Shown here: piece by piece, positions 19,477 through 26,843 of the stretch
Layout of the letters: every line of letters starts with the position of its first letter
Numbering within the stretch: the stretch's first letter is position 1
NCBI GenBank assembly: GCA_020635135.1
Contig: JACKAJ010000016.1
Span: forward strand, 372,001 to 436,000
Source of the DNA: Halobacteriovoraceae bacterium
Lineage (GTDB): Bacteria > Bdellovibrionota > Bacteriovoracia > Bacteriovoracales > Bacteriovoracaceae
Reading direction: 5' to 3'
Length of the DNA stretch: 64,000 bases
Notes under the pieces: model-generated
What the model saw: the letters and a program-made list of their open reading frames with translations, nothing else
Databases searched by the model: none
Told to the model about the DNA's origin: nothing
Position numbers and translations under genes: made by a program

Positions 19477-20196
19477 GGGTACGTGGTTACTTTTGGGACT
19501 ATATGCGAAAATCATAAATGAAAAAATAAGGTTAAAGAGTTCCACTTTCCCTAGCTTTAGTTTACACAAATATCTTGCCAAGAAAAACTTTAATTCGAAC
19601 AAATCTTTATTACTACCATGTTAACACTCGATCTAATAATAGAGCCTGGTTTAAATTACCCTTAGAAGAAGTATGGGAAATTTGCCGTCACTCATTTGCA
19701 AAAGCTCAAAAAAATAATCCTGCCCTTATCTCCCAGTTTGTCTTAATGAGTAATCACTACCACCTTCTTATAAAAACACCCCAGTCAGATATAGATAAAT
19801 TTATGTTTTGGTTTAACAAAACATTTAGTGATGAATTGAGAGCAAGAACTGATTCAATCAATCGAATGTTTGGTAGCAGTTATAAGTGGAGTATTGTTTT
19901 TGAAGAATATTATTTAAGGCTAGTTTATCGCTATATTTACCAAAACCCTTTGCGAGTAAGCCTAGTACAAAAATGTGAGGATTATCCTTTTTCGACTTTG
20001 TATTACCAGCACAGAGGCCTAGATCCAGGATTCCCATTTCATCCCGAAATATCCTACGATGATCATTTATCAATTAATAATGAGCTATGTGAAGATGATA
20101 TTAACATTGTCAGGGACGGCCTAAAAAAGACTAAATTTAAGCCTAAAAGTCAGCGGAAGTATTAACGCTATCGGTCCCAAAAGTAACCACGTACCC
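19477..20196. mobile_element. RAYT element bounded by 23-bp perfect inverted repeats
   Basis: Bases 19477-19499 (GGGTACGTGG...TTTTGGGAC) and 20174-20196 are exact reverse complements. They enclose a single gene, a REP-associated tyrosine transposase, giving a 720-bp unit. The ends resemble the arms of the long hairpin at 25444-25494 (17 of 22 positions shared), which suggests that hairpin is a REP partner of this transposase. Confidence 0.8.
19575..20165 (+). CDS. REP-associated tyrosine transposase (RAYT, Y1/IS200-like)
   Basis: 196 aa. The HUH motif is seen as S-N-H-Y-H-L-L, with the family opening YYYHVNTRSNNRAWF and the later block YLRLVYRYIYQNPLR (catalytic Tyr region, Y-x-x-x-N-P). RAYTs are single-copy domesticated relatives of IS200/IS605 TnpA that nick REP hairpins with the tyrosine. 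The start is a TTG; no ATG is available in frame before the family's conserved first residues. Confidence 0.9.
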   Translation: MPRKTLIRTNLYYYHVNTRSNNRAWFKLPLEEVWEICRHSFAKAQKNNPALISQFVLMSNHYHLLIKTPQSDIDKFMFWFNKTFSDELRARTDSINRMFGSSYKWSIVFEEYYLRLVYRYIYQNPLRVSLVQKCEDYPFSTLYYQHRGLDPGFPFHPEISYDDHLSINNELCEDDINIVRDGLKKTKFKPKSQRKY

Positions 20197-20873
20197 CCTG
20201 CGTAAAATTACTTAATATCCTATGCGAAAACAAGTCACAGATCTCCAAAGAGAAGGAGCAAGAAATTCTAGGTGTTTTGCAGGAAGCTACAAAAAAATCT
20301 TTTAACGAAATCAAAGATCTTTATAACTTTGTTTCAGAGAAGTGCTCCCATATCGCCAATATAATTTCTTCTCAACAACGATACGCAAATCTCAAAGAAA
20401 CTATTCGCGTGAAGACAGACTTAAAAGAAGTGACTAGTGATTGTTACTCTATGATAAGTGATAATATTAACAAGCGGGGGATTAACTTTATTATTTCCGA
20501 CTTTGAAACTCCTCTAATCATGGCAGAGAAAGTCGGGCTCTCACAAGTCATTCTCAATATTTTAGTTAATGCTATCGAGTCTATTGATCAAAAGCTAAAA
20601 TACACAGTTGCTCAAAATGAGAAAATAGAAGTATGCTTTGAAGAAAATGCCGACAATGTGCTAATGCATATTAAAGACACTGGCATGGGTGCCGATCATG
20701 AAACGTTAAAAAACCTATTCAACTTTGGCTTTTCCACAAAAAAAAGAAGCTCTGGCTTTGGGCTCCACAATTGTTCCAATTTTATGGCAAAAAATGGCGG
20801 GGAAATCCAAATCACTTCAGAGGGAAAATTCAAAGGTGCACTTGTTTCACTTTCTTTTGAAAAAGCCAGCTAA
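20187..20873 (+). pseudogene. 5'-truncated histidine kinase (ATPase half only)
   Basis: The C-terminal half of a sensor kinase is intact: second DHp helix (HIANIISSQQRYAN), N box NILVNAIESID, G1 DTGMGA, F box FNFGFSTK, G2 SSGFGLHN. The phosphoacceptor His helix and any sensor are missing. The frame stays open upstream to 20187, inside the right inverted repeat of the RAYT element, with no ATG; a TTG at 20277 is the first usable start. This looks like a kinase gene cut by the element or by an accompanying deletion. A short stand-alone ATPase is possible but less likely. Confidence 0.7.
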
Positions 20874-21003
20874 GAGTATAATTCTTCCGAACCGTTAACA
20901 AGAAACCTACTAGTAACTTATTAGTGAACATAGATTTATCTCTATGCCATTAATTTCGTAGCGTTGGTGCTTTATTAAATCAAGATCCTTAGCGGTCTTA
21001 ATT

Positions 21004-21294
21004 CTAATAACGACCTCTACCACCAGATCGAAAGCTTCCACTTTTTTCTTGTGGTTTTGCAATGCTAATTTTTAATTGCCTGCCTTCAAATTCGTGACCA
21101 TTAAATTTAGAAATAACTTTTTCTGCTTCAGAGTCGGAAGACATTTCAAAGAAGCCAAATCCTTTACTTCTTCCTGTATCTCGATCAGTAATAATTCTCG
21201 CTGATTCGACAGAACCACAGTCTGAAAAAAGTTCACTTAAAGCTTCTTCTTTAATAGAAAAAGGCAGATTGCCTACATAAAGTTTGTTACCCAT
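21004..21294 (-). CDS. RRM RNA-binding protein
   Basis: 96 aa, one RNA recognition motif. RNP2 is LYVGNL (residues 4-9), RNP1 is KGFGFFEM, and the C-terminus is a short G-R-rich tail (RSGGRGRY). This is the bacterial glycine-rich RBP type, often cold-induced. A strong Shine-Dalgarno (GAGGAG) sits before the ATG, preceded by a long AT-rich leader, which is in keeping with post-transcriptional control. Confidence 0.93.
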   Translation of the reverse strand: MGNKLYVGNLPFSIKEEALSELFSDCGSVESARIITDRDTGRSKGFGFFEMSSDSEAEKVISKFNGHEFEGRQLKISIAKPQEKSGSFRSGGRGRY

Positions 21295-21524
21295 TACAAT
21301 TACTCCTCGTAAAATGGTTTAAATTTTAGAACTTGAATTTTTAGGAGAAGTTAACTGGAAAGGAAAAAATCTCGGAAAAAAAACCGTCTTATGTAATTCT
21401 ACCATTTCACAAACTAGAGAGAAAGCTTAAAAAACTTTATTTCGGTTTTCTCAACAATATTAAAGAGGTACGTAGCTGTGCCTTCAGTTGCCAGCATACC
21501 TTCTGCCTTCACAATTTTCAATCT

Positions 21525-21560
21525 TAAAATTTGCCGCACCATCAGCGTAAAGTCTACTGG
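21525..21560 (+). repeat. Degenerate copy of the dispersed AGTCTGCTGG repeat
   Basis: TAAAATTTGCCGCACC followed by a diverged TCAGC...AGTCTACTGGC. The same block ends the 97-bp direct repeats at 25501 and 28499; here several bases differ and the upstream part is absent. It lies just 3' of higA. Confidence 0.65.
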
Positions 21561-21578
21561 CTCCCCTTTTCCCTTTCT

Positions 21579-21854
21579 TTATGCAGCCTCTGAATAATCG
21601 GCAAACATTATCGAAGCAGGGTGAACATTGAGAGCCTCTGCAAGGACAATAGCCCGTTGTTTTCCTATTTCAATTCGGTCATTTTCAATCGCACTAATAT
21701 TCGCTTGAGAAATCCCAGTTTCTTCAGCCAGATCAACTTGAGTCCACTCTTTTAACTCTCTAAGGGTTCTGACCATTTCACCAGGTGACATCAAAATAGT
21801 TTTAGCGGCTTCATTGAAATCATTTTTATTAATTTTCATTTTATACCTCTTCAT
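21579..21854 (-). CDS. higA: HigA-type antitoxin, XRE-family HTH
   Basis: 91 aa. A helix-turn-helix of the XRE/Cro type is clear in the middle: REL-KEWTQVDLAEETGISQANISAIENDR. Acts as antitoxin and as DNA-binding autorepressor. It overlaps the toxin gene by 14 nt and is translated second, the HigB-first order. Confidence 0.9.
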   Translation of the reverse strand: MKRYKMKINKNDFNEAAKTILMSPGEMVRTLRELKEWTQVDLAEETGISQANISAIENDRIEIGKQRAIVLAEALNVHPASIMFADYSEAA

Positions 21855-22122
21855 ATTTGTGGGGGGTTATTTTTAAAACATAAACCTCTTTAACCTTCTT
21901 ATTTTCAGTATAAACAACCCGATATTGAATATTTAATCTCGAAGACCGACACTCTCTCAAATCACCCTTCAGTTTTTCGTCTCTAAAACCAGGAAAGTTT
22001 CTTAAGTTGCGAGCTCCTCCATTTTTAACAACCTCTACCCAAGCTTTATATTTTTGCTGAACCTGCTTTGGCATCTTCTTTAAGCCTTTGGTAACATCTT
22101 TTGCTTCATATATCTTCCACAT
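21841..22122 (-). CDS. higB: RelE/HigB-type mRNA interferase toxin
   Basis: 93 aa. The RelE/ParE fold is recognisable: N-terminal K-D-V-T-K-G-L-K-K-MPKQVQQKY helices, FPGFRDEKLKGDLRECRSS, and the core strand RLNIQYRVVYTENK ending in VYVLKITPHKYEEV. It should cleave mRNA on the ribosome unless bound by the downstream HigA. The basic residues and the final His/Tyr fit the active site of the family. Confidence 0.88.
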   Translation of the reverse strand: MWKIYEAKDVTKGLKKMPKQVQQKYKAWVEVVKNGGARNLRNFPGFRDEKLKGDLRECRSSRLNIQYRVVYTENKKVKEVYVLKITPHKYEEV

Positions 22123-22157
22123 CGTGCTTATTATATATCATATTTGATATATATCAA
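22123..22157 (-). promoter_or_regulatory. higBA promoter with overlapping operator, leaderless layout
   Basis: Read on the minus strand: -35 TTGATA, 16-nt spacer, -10 TATAAT, 7 nt, then the ATG of higB. A 9-bp inverted repeat (TATATATCA / TGATATATA, spacer 4; 22132-22140 and 22145-22153) covers the spacer and the edge of the -10, the expected place for HigA repression. There is no room for a Shine-Dalgarno, so the mRNA is probably leaderless. Confidence 0.7.
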
Positions 22158-22358
22158 GTATGAAATATTTATTTCAAAAAAACAATGTAAGCAATTGAAA
22201 TAACAAGCAGCTTACAAGTGCCCTACACAAATATAACTTCTCACAGCAGCAAAAAAAGCATGCACTTCAGAATTTTCCCAGTGGGAATCGGAATGATCTA
22301 ATGTAAAATCTCTTTATTAAGATATTTGCAGATTTCTTTTACACTTTTGGCAAGGTGG

Positions 22359-22835
22359 CTACTCAATCCCCACAATTTTATAAATCCGACTTTCGCTAGC
22401 CGTTTCCACTTCAAACTCATCGCCCACCACCAAGTTAATGGCCGCTTGCCCGATAGGGGAAAATGCTGAAATCACTAAAATCGCAGTCCCATCAATATTT
22501 AAAAGTGTGCCGCCAGCACTGGACGAAATAAAATGCTTTTTCACTTTACCGTTAAGTTCTAAATCGACTAACGACCCCACGCTCACACTTTGCGCCGGTA
22601 AATCCAGCTGGATGGACTCCAATAACTCGATTTCCTTTTTTAATTCTTCCACTCGTTTGATTTGTGCCCCGGCCAGGTAACCGGCCTCTATCCCCCGGGT
22701 ATCGTACTTGCCGTCTGACTTAAGATCGCCATCGGTGCTAAGCGTACGAGCCGACTCGGCTGCCGCTTCGACATACTCCAGTCGCCTCTTCACTTGTTCA
22801 ATCAATGTGGATTTGATTCTTTGCTTTAGGTTCAT
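22359..22835 (-). CDS. GreA/GreB-family protein
   Basis: 158 aa, standard Gre length. The N-terminal half is an antiparallel coiled coil (RRLEYVEAAAES...RVEELKKEIELLES). The C-terminal FKBP-like domain has the family run SPIGQAAIN then VGDEFEVETASESRIYKIVGIE. The tip of the coil has acidic residues (DGDLKSDGKYD), but the sequence is diverged from GreA, so it may be a Gre-like regulator rather than the main transcript cleavage factor. A half copy of the dispersed repeat (22851-22867) lies directly upstream. Confidence 0.82.
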   Translation of the reverse strand: MNLKQRIKSTLIEQVKRRLEYVEAAAESARTLSTDGDLKSDGKYDTRGIEAGYLAGAQIKRVEELKKEIELLESIQLDLPAQSVSVGSLVDLELNGKVKKHFISSSAGGTLLNIDGTAILVISAFSPIGQAAINLVVGDEFEVETASESRIYKIVGIE

Positions 22836-22863
22836 CTATCGGCTCTCAAGGTGTCAGCAGACT

Positions 22864-23610
22864 TTACTCTTTTCTCCAAACTGTTTCTCTCATTTCTTCC
22901 ATCTCAAGCCAATCCGGAGACTTCTTCTGCCATCCATCCTTTAAATCTCTTATCACTTCATATTTCCATTCGTGACTCACTCTCTTATCACGAATATATT
23001 CAAAAGTTTCTTTGTATTTCATTTTTCCCTGTATCAACTCTTTAAAGCTTTCTTCATTGATACTTATAACACTTCGATCATGCCCTCTTTCAAAAAAATA
23101 CTGGTAGGGTCCATCTGTTAAAAGTGTGCAAGTCTCAACGATCTCCCCTGTCTTCTTATCTAGCCACTGTTCCCATAGTCCAATCACATAATAGTTTTCT
23201 CTATCTTCTTTCTGAAAGCTTACCACTTTACCTGCAGTTTCTCCCCAATAACACGATTCTAAAGCCCCTCTAATAGGGAGAAGGCAAAATTGATTTTTCT
23301 TAAAGGCATCTCTAAAAGTAGGGACTTCATAGATAAACTCTTTTTTTCCTTTGTTCTTTCGCTCCATTCGCGCATTATAGGTTGACCATTTCACGGGACA
23401 TTCTTTTGCCCAGGCCGGCGTGAGTGACCACAACATATTTTTAATTTTCACACCCTCTCTATCCATAACAACAACAGGAACTTTATCTTTTTTGGCCGGA
23501 CCGAGGGCCGTAAAATGCAGGTGTTCACTGGCAAACCCACCAGTAATATCCGCATTAAACTGCTTAGCGAGTTTTTTGATATCCACATCGACCTGAACAC
23601 TAAAACACAT
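22864..23610 (-). CDS. SRAP-domain protein (YedK/HMCES family)
   Basis: 248 aa. Cys2 directly after Met is the catalytic residue that forms a thiazolidine crosslink with abasic sites in single-stranded DNA. Asn79 (Y-N-A-R), Glu118 (G-A-L-E) and His177 (G-H-D-R) match the other active-site residues. The usual GFYEW and HxRMP surroundings are changed to GALES and GHDRSV, so it is a divergent member. It is transcribed away from umuDC and shares the intergenic region, so both may respond to DNA damage. Confidence 0.88.
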   Translation of the reverse strand: MCFSVQVDVDIKKLAKQFNADITGGFASEHLHFTALGPAKKDKVPVVVMDREGVKIKNMLWSLTPAWAKECPVKWSTYNARMERKNKGKKEFIYEVPTFRDAFKKNQFCLLPIRGALESCYWGETAGKVVSFQKEDRENYYVIGLWEQWLDKKTGEIVETCTLLTDGPYQYFFERGHDRSVISINEESFKELIQGKMKYKETFEYIRDKRVSHEWKYEVIRDLKDGWQKKSPDWLEMEEMRETVWRKE

Positions 23611-23644
23611 TTAACCTCCTGAAATTACAAATCATGCATCGCGC

Positions 23645-23679
23645 TTGTACGGACTTAATCCGTAAATTATAATGCTCGC
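23645..23679 (+). promoter_or_regulatory. umuDC promoter with palindromic operator, leaderless layout
   Basis: -35 TTGTAC (23645-23650), 17-nt spacer, -10 TATAAT (23668-23673), 6 nt, then the ATG of umuD at 23680. A palindrome TACGGA-CTTAA-TCCGTA (23649-23665) fills the spacer, the ideal repressor position. It differs from the E. coli LexA box; LexA or another SOS repressor is the likely ligand. The promoter spacing predicts transcription starting at the A of the ATG. Confidence 0.75.
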
Positions 23680-24096
23680 ATGGTTTTCCCATTTCTTCCT
23701 AAAAAAGAGATTACTATAAAGCCTCTAACTTACGCTATCGCCAACTGTGGACTCTTTGGAATCTCTGAAGACTTCACTGAAAAATACCAATCCCTCGATG
23801 CTCGCTTTATAAAAAATAAAACATCGACATTTTTCTTCAAGGCCGCGGGTCCTTCGATGGAACCCACAATCATTCCAGGCGATATCCTTATCGTGGATCG
23901 CTCTATTGAAAATTTTCACCAAAGAGTTTGTATTGTGGCGTTTGAAGGAGAACTCCTCTGTAAGCGTGTTATCAAAATTAAAAATGGCATTATACTCTTC
24001 AGTGATAATCCCCAATTTAAACCCATTCGAGTCACAGAAGCAGAGAGCTCTCTTATCTGGGGAGTTGTGATTGCAAAGGCCTCGGAAGTTAAGTGA
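23680..24096 (+). CDS. umuD: UmuD, self-cleaving subunit of DNA polymerase V
   Basis: 138 aa, the E. coli length. The Cys23-Gly24 cleavage site, nucleophile Ser59 (G-P-S-M-E-P) and general base Lys95 (C-K-R-V) fall within one or two residues of the E. coli positions. On RecA-ssDNA it should cut itself to UmuD' and bind UmuC. Overlaps umuC by 4 nt. Confidence 0.94.
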   Translation: MVFPFLPKKEITIKPLTYAIANCGLFGISEDFTEKYQSLDARFIKNKTSTFFFKAAGPSMEPTIIPGDILIVDRSIENFHQRVCIVAFEGELLCKRVIKIKNGIILFSDNPQFKPIRVTEAESSLIWGVVIAKASEVK

Positions 24097-25367
24097 TGAA
24101 TAAAATCTTTGCATTGGTCGACTGCAATTCGTTTTATTGTAGTTGCGAAAGACTCTTTCGCCCGGATCTTATCAATAAACCGGTAGGAGTACTCTCCAAT
24201 AACGACGGGTGCTTTGTTTCTTTAACAAGAGAACTCAAGGCCCTCGGCGTTCCCATGGGAGAACCTTATTTTAAAGTCAGAGAGCTTTGCGATCGCCACA
24301 AGGTCGCCGTTTTTTCAGCGAATTTTTCTCTCTATACTAATATAAGCGACCGAGTGATGATGAATCTCATCGAGTTTGCTCCTGAAGTCGAACTTTACTC
24401 TGTTGATGAAGCTTTCTTAGATTTATCCACCCTCACTCATCTCAATCTAAACGCTTACGCCACTCAAATAAAACAAACCGTTGAGAGAAACACCGGCATC
24501 CCTGTCAGTATTGGCATAGGACCATCCAAAACTTTAGCGAAAGTTGCCAATCACATTGCTAAAAATTTTGATTTCGCCCAAGGAGTGTACTCTGTTATGC
24601 CTTTGAATAACCGAGAATTCGCCTTAGAAAAAACTCTCACTTCTAAGGTTTGGGGGATTGGAAGAAGAAAGTCCCTTAAACTTAAAAGTCTCAATATAAG
24701 AACGGCTAAAGAACTTAGAGATTTTGATAACGATGCTCTCATTCAAAAACTTTTTACTAAAGTCACTCGCATGACAGTAGACGAACTGCGCGGTCACTCT
24801 CGCTTTGATTTAGAACTTGAACCCAAGCCCAAAAAAGAAATTATATCGAGTCGAACTTTCGGGGCTCCTGTTTATGATATTGAAACTTTAAAAGAATCTG
24901 TTGCGAGTTATGCGAGTCTTGCTTGCGAAAAATTGCGCGCTCAAAAATCCTCTTGCTCGATCGTGGAAGTTTATATTCGAACCAATCCTCACAAAGATAT
25001 TCCTCAGTACTATGCTTATAAAGCCTATCGATTTCAGGCCCACACGTCTGATACCAGAAAAGTGATTCACGCTGCTTGGATTGCCTTGCAAAAAATCTAC
25101 AAACCCGGGTTTGAGTATCGAAAAGCGCTAGTGAAACTTTCAGATATTCGAAGCGAATCGCAATCTCAATTGTCTTTATTCGAAGAAACCGACTCTCCAA
25201 ACTCCAGAATCCTAATGGAAACGATGGATAAGATTAATCATCGCGACGGACCTCATACTCTCAAGAGCGCTGCTTGTGGGGTCGATAATCATTCCTGGCG
25301 CATGAAACAAGCTTTGAAATCAAGAAGGTTTGTCACTGGCTGGAGTGAAATTTGCTGGGTTAACTGA
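24093..25367 (+). CDS. umuC: UmuC, Y-family translesion DNA polymerase
   Basis: 424 aa. Palm motifs FALVDCNSFYCSCERLF and ELYSVDEAFLDLS carry the catalytic D and D-E; the steric/finger block VLSNNDGCFVSLTRE is UmuC-type, and the helix-hairpin-helix region reads TSKVWGIGRRKSLKL. Near the C-terminus QLSLF is a beta-clamp binding motif. The last residues (TGWSEICWVN) differ from E. coli but the length is normal. Forms Pol V with UmuD'. Confidence 0.95.
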   Translation: MMNKIFALVDCNSFYCSCERLFRPDLINKPVGVLSNNDGCFVSLTRELKALGVPMGEPYFKVRELCDRHKVAVFSANFSLYTNISDRVMMNLIEFAPEVELYSVDEAFLDLSTLTHLNLNAYATQIKQTVERNTGIPVSIGIGPSKTLAKVANHIAKNFDFAQGVYSVMPLNNREFALEKTLTSKVWGIGRRKSLKLKSLNIRTAKELRDFDNDALIQKLFTKVTRMTVDELRGHSRFDLELEPKPKKEIISSRTFGAPVYDIETLKESVASYASLACEKLRAQKSSCSIVEVYIRTNPHKDIPQYYAYKAYRFQAHTSDTRKVIHAAWIALQKIYKPGFEYRKALVKLSDIRSESQSQLSLFEETDSPNSRILMETMDKINHRDGPHTLKSAACGVDNHSWRMKQALKSRRFVTGWSEICWVN

Positions 25368-25443
25368 TAAGGTGCCAGTCTGTAAGATACGTCCACTGGG
25401 TACCCTATAATAAAAAGGCACTTCTACTGCCAAGCTCTATTTA

Positions 25444-25494
25444 GGTACGTCCACACTTTTGAGACCATGTGAGTCTCAAAAGTGTGGACGTACC
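25444..25494. repeat. Perfect 22-bp-arm hairpin, candidate REP element
   Basis: Arms 25444-25465 and 25473-25494 are exact reverse complements (GGTACGTCC... / ...GGACGTACC) around a 7-nt loop CATGTGA. The arms share GGTACGT, ACTTTTG and GAC with the ends of the RAYT element at 19477. A related half (TACGTCCACTGGGTACC) lies just upstream at about 25391. No T-run follows, so a simple terminator for umuC is less likely. The 279-bp gap 25368-25646 holds only this and the 97-bp repeat. Confidence 0.75.
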
Positions 25495-25500
25495 CTATTC

Positions 25501-25597
25501 TAAAATACTTTGAAATACTTCCAGCAATACTCAATTATACTATTTTTATTAATAAAACTTGTCGCACTGTCAGCAAAAAGTCTGCTGGCACTATATT
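25501..25597 (+). repeat. 97-bp direct repeat, copy A
   Basis: Matches 28499-28596 with four substitutions and one single-base indel. Begins TAAAATACTTTGAAATAC and ends with the 23-nt hairpin motif GTCAGC...AAAGTCTGCTGGCAC. The two copies bracket the toxin-protease-nuclease cassette in the same orientation. Confidence 0.85.
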
Positions 25598-25646
25598 GAA
25601 GGGCTGGGTAAAAATAAGGGCTCTTAAAAGAGCTCTAGAGAAGTCA

Positions 25647-26609
25647 TCAGTTTAAGAACTTATTTACATATTCTAGAGAAACCTTTTTAAGTTCATCTTC
25701 GCCTAAGAAACTGGGTTGGTTATCAAAGTCTTTTTCACCTTCAACTTCATTTAATAAATTATCCAAACCATTTTCTGTTACTATCTCTAGGTAATGAATT
25801 TTATGAGAAGGAAAGTTCTTTCCCAACTCTTTATCAAATTTCTTATCTATAAAGAAAGGGAGCCTATTTGCTTCAGAAGGTCCTGAAACTATTTCTCCAT
25901 CATCATTATACTTAACCTCATATAATGATTTATTTGGAACTACTAATACTGGAATTAACAAGAATTGATTTATTGTTGCTTCTTCACCAGACTCACATTC
26001 TATTATAAGCTCACACAAAGAGTTTATCGCTTGGCTGTATTTAGAGTAAATTTCAGAGTCATCAAAGTATATCTTTCCCTTGTCTTGACCCTTCCTCTTC
26101 CTATTAACTTTATCTAAACTTTTTCCTATAAATTCAAAATTCGAATATAAAGAATGAAAAACATTGTTATCTATGCTTCTGTGGTTAACTTCATGGGAGG
26201 AAATCCTTTCCCACATGTAGTGCATTGGATTTTCTATAGTCGGAAAAGTACTAGCTCTCTTCTTCTCATTTAAGATTTCGTCTACTAGATTGGAATATTC
26301 TATCAAAATAGAGTGAGAAAGGTCTTTTTTGTGACTTAGTACAGAATGAATAACAATAGGAACTTCAGGGTCAAAGTTCTTACATTCAACAGCTAATTTT
26401 ATATATTTTCCACCAGCACACTCCTTGCGCCCTCTAATATCAAACTCTCTATTCAACTTTGTATATGGGTCTAAGTAAGTACCCGAATGGACAGTTTTAT
26501 ACCCGTAATTCTTGATCTTATTTAAGATTTTCATTTCAAACGAAAAATCGGATTTCTCTTCAATAACTTGCTTTAACTCTTCTACGTTAAACTTATTCTC
26601 GTCGCTCAT
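25647..26609 (-). CDS. PD-(D/E)xK restriction-like nuclease
   Basis: 320 aa. The N-terminal third has the complete nuclease pattern: Glu25 in S-F-E-M-K, Asp57 in REFDIRG, and Glu75-Cys-Lys77 in LAVECKN. The remaining 240 residues are unfamiliar and may bind DNA or a partner. It should cut DNA, and its place at the end of a toxin-antitoxin-type operon suggests a defence or addiction role. Start: ATG with AAGGA 7 nt upstream, inside the stop region of the small reading frame before it. Confidence 0.75.
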   Translation of the reverse strand: MSDENKFNVEELKQVIEEKSDFSFEMKILNKIKNYGYKTVHSGTYLDPYTKLNREFDIRGRKECAGGKYIKLAVECKNFDPEVPIVIHSVLSHKKDLSHSILIEYSNLVDEILNEKKRASTFPTIENPMHYMWERISSHEVNHRSIDNNVFHSLYSNFEFIGKSLDKVNRKRKGQDKGKIYFDDSEIYSKYSQAINSLCELIIECESGEEATINQFLLIPVLVVPNKSLYEVKYNDDGEIVSGPSEANRLPFFIDKKFDKELGKNFPSHKIHYLEIVTENGLDNLLNEVEGEKDFDNQPSFLGEDELKKVSLEYVNKFLN

Positions 26610-26616
26610 AATTTCC

Positions 26617-26840
26617 TTATAACTCTAATTCTGACTTTCTTTCAATCGCATTCTCAAATTTAAACTTCATAGTAAATCTAGGTCCTACCTTATCTTCAGC
26701 TCGTTCCTCTCTTAGAAAAAGTAGCTTTTCAATCGCTGCATGTGTTTTCTTTAATTCATCCTTAATCAACAACCTTAGCTTTTTAGTAAGCTCTAACTTG
26801 GCTACATATTTGTCTCTGGCATTGCTTTATCAAACCTCAT
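26617..26840 (-). pseudogene. Small charged coiled-coil gene, apparently frameshifted
   Basis: An ATG lies 3 nt after the stop of the ImmA gene but its frame closes after 12 codons. From 26826 another frame is open for 69 codons to a TAA at 26617, reading ...VAKLELTKKLRLLIKDEL, HAAIEKLLFLREERAEDK, VGPRFTMKFKFENAIERK. That TAA is fused to the Shine-Dalgarno of the nuclease gene. A single-base shift near 26805-26825 would join them into a coupled gene of about 73 aa; otherwise a TTG at 26772 gives 51 aa. Function unknown. Confidence 0.5.
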
Positions 26841-26843
26841 TAC

